Shown here: positions 61,483-64,000 of the stretch, piece after piece
How the letters are laid out: each line of letters opens with the position of its first letter
Position numbering within the stretch: position 1 is the first letter of the stretch
Source of the DNA: an uncultured Peptococcaceae bacterium
GTDB taxonomy: Bacteria; Bacillota; Peptococcia; Peptococcales; Peptococcaceae
Length of the DNA: 64,000 nt
Assembly (NCBI GenBank): GCA_937976375.1
Contig: CALJRU010000020.1
Span: 35,688 to 99,687, forward strand
Direction of reading: 5' to 3'
Program-made: the position numbers and the translations under genes
Notes under the pieces: model-generated
Database searches by the model: none
Told to the model about the DNA's origin: nothing
What the model saw: the letters and a program-made list of their open reading frames with translations, nothing else

Positions 61483-62289
61483 ATGGATATACAAGCAGTT
61501 TTAGCCCATTTGGATGGGTTGTTTGCCGATAAAAAGCTGGATGACGTGGCACCTTTTTTGACATCGCAGCTGGAAGCGGCGCGCGAGGAAGGCGATGCTG
61601 GCGCTGTGTTGTCACTGACGAACGAGCTCGTGGGCTTTTATCGCAGCACCAGCCAGACGGCGGCATCGCTGTCCATGGCCCAGCAGGCGTTGCAGATGGT
61701 CGAAGCAATGGGGCTGGAGAATACGCCTGCTCAAGGCACCACGCTGATCAACGCAGCCACGGCGTATCGTGCCTCCGGCGAGCTGGAAGATGCCATCGCT
61801 TTGTACGCGCAGGCGTTGGTGGTTTTTGAAGCATTGGGCGAAAATGGCTATGCCTTGGCAAGCCTGCTCAACAACATGAGTCAGGTTTACCAGGCGCTGA
61901 ATCGCCACGCCGATGCGCTGCCATTTTTGGAACGCGCCCTGTCATTGTTGACGACGCTGGACGGTGTAGACGCAGAAATCGCCACCACCCATTCCAATAT
62001 TGCCATCTCTGATCTGGCGCTGGGCGCACGCAGCCAGGCGAAGGAGCATCTCGACGCAGCGCTGCACATCTTTGAAACAGGCAGCGGCCCTCGCGACGCC
62101 CATTATGGCGCCGCGCTGTCAGCAGCAGCATCGTTGGCCTATGCCGAAGGCGACTATGCGCGTGCGGTGCAGCTTTATGAGAAAGCATTGCCTGAAATTC
62201 GCAGCAGCTTTGGCGAAAACGACGGCTACCACATCACACGCCAGAATCTTGCACTGGCGCAGCAGGCGTTAAAGGAGGCACAGTCATGA
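61483..62289 (+). CDS. Tetratricopeptide-repeat protein
   Basis: A 268-residue protein built of TPR-like helix pairs (ALVLFEALGENGYALASLLNNMSQVYQALN; ADALPFLERALSLL; YARAVQLYEKALPEI, each cited in part). TPRs mediate protein contacts. GTGGAGG precedes ATG at 61483, with TATAAT upstream. Its stop overlaps the DUF4037 start (ATGA), tying it to the next two genes. Likely scaffold or regulator of the nucleotidyltransferase-like partner. Confidence 0.85.
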   Translation: MDIQAVLAHLDGLFADKKLDDVAPFLTSQLEAAREEGDAGAVLSLTNELVGFYRSTSQTAASLSMAQQALQMVEAMGLENTPAQGTTLINAATAYRASGELEDAIALYAQALVVFEALGENGYALASLLNNMSQVYQALNRHADALPFLERALSLLTTLDGVDAEIATTHSNIAISDLALGARSQAKEHLDAALHIFETGSGPRDAHYGAALSAAASLAYAEGDYARAVQLYEKALPEIRSSFGENDGYHITRQNLALAQQALKEAQS

Positions 62290-63269
62290 AAGGGTTGGAT
62301 CTTTGCGAACGATATTATGAAGCATATGGCCGGCCGATGCTGGCGGCACAGTTTCCTGAATTGGTGCCGCGCATTGCTGTGGGGCTGGTGGGGCAAGGTT
62401 CTGAATGTCTGGGCTTTGACGATGCCATCTCCACCGACCACGACTATGGCCCAGGGTTTTGTCTCTGGCTGACAGCGGAAGATTACGCGGCCTATGCCCC
62501 AGCCTTGCAGGCTGCGTACGACGCCATGCCAAAAGATTTTCTCGGCGTGGAAGGGCGCATCGCCACTGCCCAGGGCGGCGGCCGCGTTGGCGTGCTGGAA
62601 ATTCACGCCTTCTACCGCCAGTTCATCGGCAGCGAACAGCCGCCTCAATCGCTGTGGCGCTGGCTGCATCTGCCGGAGCACCAGCTGGCTGCCTGCACCA
62701 ACGGGCGCGTGTTCAGCGATCCGCTCGGAGAATTCTCGGCAATCCGCCAGGCTTTGGCGTCTTATCCGGAAGATGTGCGCATAAAAAAAATCGCTGCGCA
62801 TGTGGCCATTATGGCACAGTCCGGGCAATACAACTACGCCCGCTGCATGCGGCGCGGTGAAACCGTGGCAGCAGAATTGGCGCTGCGTGCCTTTATCGAA
62901 GCAGCCATCGCCACCGTGTACCTGCTGAATCATCGCTACACGCCTTATTATAAGTGGATGTTCCGCGGCCTGCGCGAACTGCCTGTGCTGGCGCAGACGG
63001 TGGCCCCACTGATTCAAACACTTGCGGAAAGCAGCTGCCAGCGCGATGCCTGGGCTGCGCAGGACGCACCAGACTTTAATCCTTACGTCAACTTGGCCGA
63101 TCGCAAGGTGGCGCTGATTGAAGACATTTGCGCGCACACTCTGCGCGCCCTGCAAGCGCAAGGGCTGACTGATCTTGATGTGGATTTTCTGGAGCCACAC
63201 GCCTGGGAAATCATGAAACGCATCAAGGATCCTGAATTGCGTCGTTGTCATGTGATGGAAGGAGCATAA
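62286..63269 (+). CDS. DUF4037 nucleotidyltransferase-like protein
   Basis: A 327-residue protein of the DUF4037 group. A minimal nucleotidyltransferase signature is visible: GLVGQGSECLGFDD (Gly38-Ser39) and STDHDYGP (Asp51 and Asp53 as metal ligands). The rest is helical. It would transfer a nucleotide to an unknown target, protein, RNA or small molecule. It overlaps the TPR gene upstream and is followed within 4 bp by a DUF4125 gene, which often accompany or are fused to it. Confidence 0.82.
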   Translation: MKGLDLCERYYEAYGRPMLAAQFPELVPRIAVGLVGQGSECLGFDDAISTDHDYGPGFCLWLTAEDYAAYAPALQAAYDAMPKDFLGVEGRIATAQGGGRVGVLEIHAFYRQFIGSEQPPQSLWRWLHLPEHQLAACTNGRVFSDPLGEFSAIRQALASYPEDVRIKKIAAHVAIMAQSGQYNYARCMRRGETVAAELALRAFIEAAIATVYLLNHRYTPYYKWMFRGLRELPVLAQTVAPLIQTLAESSCQRDAWAAQDAPDFNPYVNLADRKVALIEDICAHTLRALQAQGLTDLDVDFLEPHAWEIMKRIKDPELRRCHVMEGA

Positions 63270-63273
63270 TACC

Positions 63274-63891
63274 ATGACGTTAACAGAGAAAAAACAACAA
63301 CTGATCGATCTGGAATGGCAATTTTTCCAAGGGGTGCACAACGAAGGCGGCCGCGCCGACTGCCAAAACAACCTGCCAACGTTCCGCCTCATGCGCGGCA
63401 GCCAGTTTGCCCCATGGCCGGAAGCCCTCGTCGACAGCTACCTAGAGGACTTGCAAGAAGCCGCTCGCCAAGGCCGCAACCCGCTGACCGAAAAATACGC
63501 GTGGATGATGGCACGCACAGCACCGGACGCCTTTGCCCGCCTGCAGAATCAACTGCCGACCCTGGCGCCAGAAGCCTTGACGCTGATCGCCGAAATCATT
63601 CCTTATCACCTGCAATGGATGGCCGACTATCATCAGCGCTATCCACATCTTGCCGCCACCAACCGTGCCGCAACGTCTGCAGAAGATACTGCCACTGATA
63701 CCTCGTTTGAAACCTATCTTGAAGGCGACCTGAAGACCTATTCTCTCAACACCTTGCACCTGTACCTCGCCTTTGTGCGCCAGCTGGCCGCCGAGGGACA
63801 AAACCTCGCCTTGCTCACCATGGACGCCACCGTCAAAGGCTACGGCTACCCTTCTCTGGATGCCGCCGAAGCCGCCTTGGCATCCGCCTAA
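63274..63891 (+). CDS. DUF4125 family protein
   Basis: A 205-residue protein starting MTLTEKKQQLIDLEWQFFQG, with VHNEGGRADCQNNLPTF and MRGSQFAPWPEALVDSYLEDL typical of DUF4125. The C terminus has LNTLHLYLAFVRQLAAEGQN. Sole recognised context is neighbourhood or fusion with DUF4037. Third gene of the triad. Function unknown. GAAGGAGCATAATACC precedes ATG. The tail of the window (63892-64000) shows only a weak AACGCCGTC-type hairpin. Confidence 0.8.
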   Translation: MTLTEKKQQLIDLEWQFFQGVHNEGGRADCQNNLPTFRLMRGSQFAPWPEALVDSYLEDLQEAARQGRNPLTEKYAWMMARTAPDAFARLQNQLPTLAPEALTLIAEIIPYHLQWMADYHQRYPHLAATNRAATSAEDTATDTSFETYLEGDLKTYSLNTLHLYLAFVRQLAAEGQNLALLTMDATVKGYGYPSLDAAEAALASA

Positions 63892-64000
63892 ATATAAAAA
63901 GCAAAAACGCCGTCGGACGTTTGATTAGCCCCCAGTCAAGTAGAGAGGGTAAATAACAAAAATCATTTTTCATCAATGCCAACTGGAATCCTTTTAGGGT

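Noticed and set aside
62226..63392. 388-codon minus-strand frame opposite the DUF4037 gene
   Set aside because: The plus-strand gene has conserved nucleotidyltransferase residues and operon overlaps; the antisense translation looks random.

Overview
The window looks like chromosomal DNA of an anaerobic Bacillota bacterium, probably a gut-type clostridium. The grounds are oxygen-sensitive glycyl radical enzymes, a surface protease with S-layer homology repeats, clostridial-style XRE, MarR and LysR regulators, a bacitracin-type ABC/two-component set, strong AGGAGG ribosome sites and U-tailed hairpin terminators. No rRNA, tRNA, CRISPR array, transposase or phage gene was seen. By eye most of the window is about 50-55% GC, but about 32-46 kb is clearly more AT-rich.

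Region by region. 0.1-4 kb: a LysR regulator, a small membrane protein, an M20 peptidase, a MarR regulator and a zinc-type macrodomain hydrolase. 4-7 kb: two 2-hydroxyacyl-CoA dehydratase-like proteins, the second fused to its own ATPase activator. 7-10 kb: a secreted papain-like protease with SLH repeats. 10-27 kb (minus strand): a complete choline-degrading microcompartment (type I cut / GRM1) locus. It encodes CutC, CutD, an acetaldehyde dehydrogenase, a second dehydrogenase homologue without the catalytic cysteine, PduL, PduS, EutJ/P/Q/S-like and EutT-like proteins and six shell proteins. Its promoter has the MerR-type 19-bp spacer and lies beside a merR gene. 27-32 kb: a type I phosphodiesterase with a DASS anion transporter and a divergent LysR gene.

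32-47 kb is the AT-rich segment. It holds an isethionate module (TRAP transporter, isethionate sulfite-lyase IslA, activase IslB), three TauE/SafE-type sulfite exporters, two unusual amidohydrolase-fold proteins that lack most metal ligands, and another DASS transporter with a TetR regulator. At 47.25-47.54 kb there is an unassigned structured RNA gene with a near-consensus promoter and an intrinsic terminator. 47.6-56.4 kb: small redox proteins (flavodoxin-ferredoxin, nitroreductase, FMN-binding lipoprotein), two zinc-ribbon membrane proteins, an XRE regulator, a two-component system and a MacB/FtsX-type ABC exporter. 56.6-61.3 kb: ferredoxin, AprA/fumarate-reductase-like flavoprotein, DASS transporter and LysR. 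61.4-63.9 kb: a TPR / DUF4037 / DUF4125 triad of unknown function.

How it fits together. CutC splits choline into trimethylamine and acetaldehyde; IslA splits isethionate into sulfite and acetaldehyde. Both routes therefore meet at acetaldehyde, but the only acylating dehydrogenase with a catalytic cysteine and the only phosphotransacylase in the window are in the cut locus. Sulfite can leave through the TauE-type exporters. No alcohol dehydrogenase is present in either locus, so reducing equivalents must leave by another route, perhaps PduS or an electron acceptor such as sulfite. Several modules share one design: regulator, anion transporter and one or two enzymes. The locus reads as a collection of small organic-anion utilisation cassettes around a choline microcompartment.
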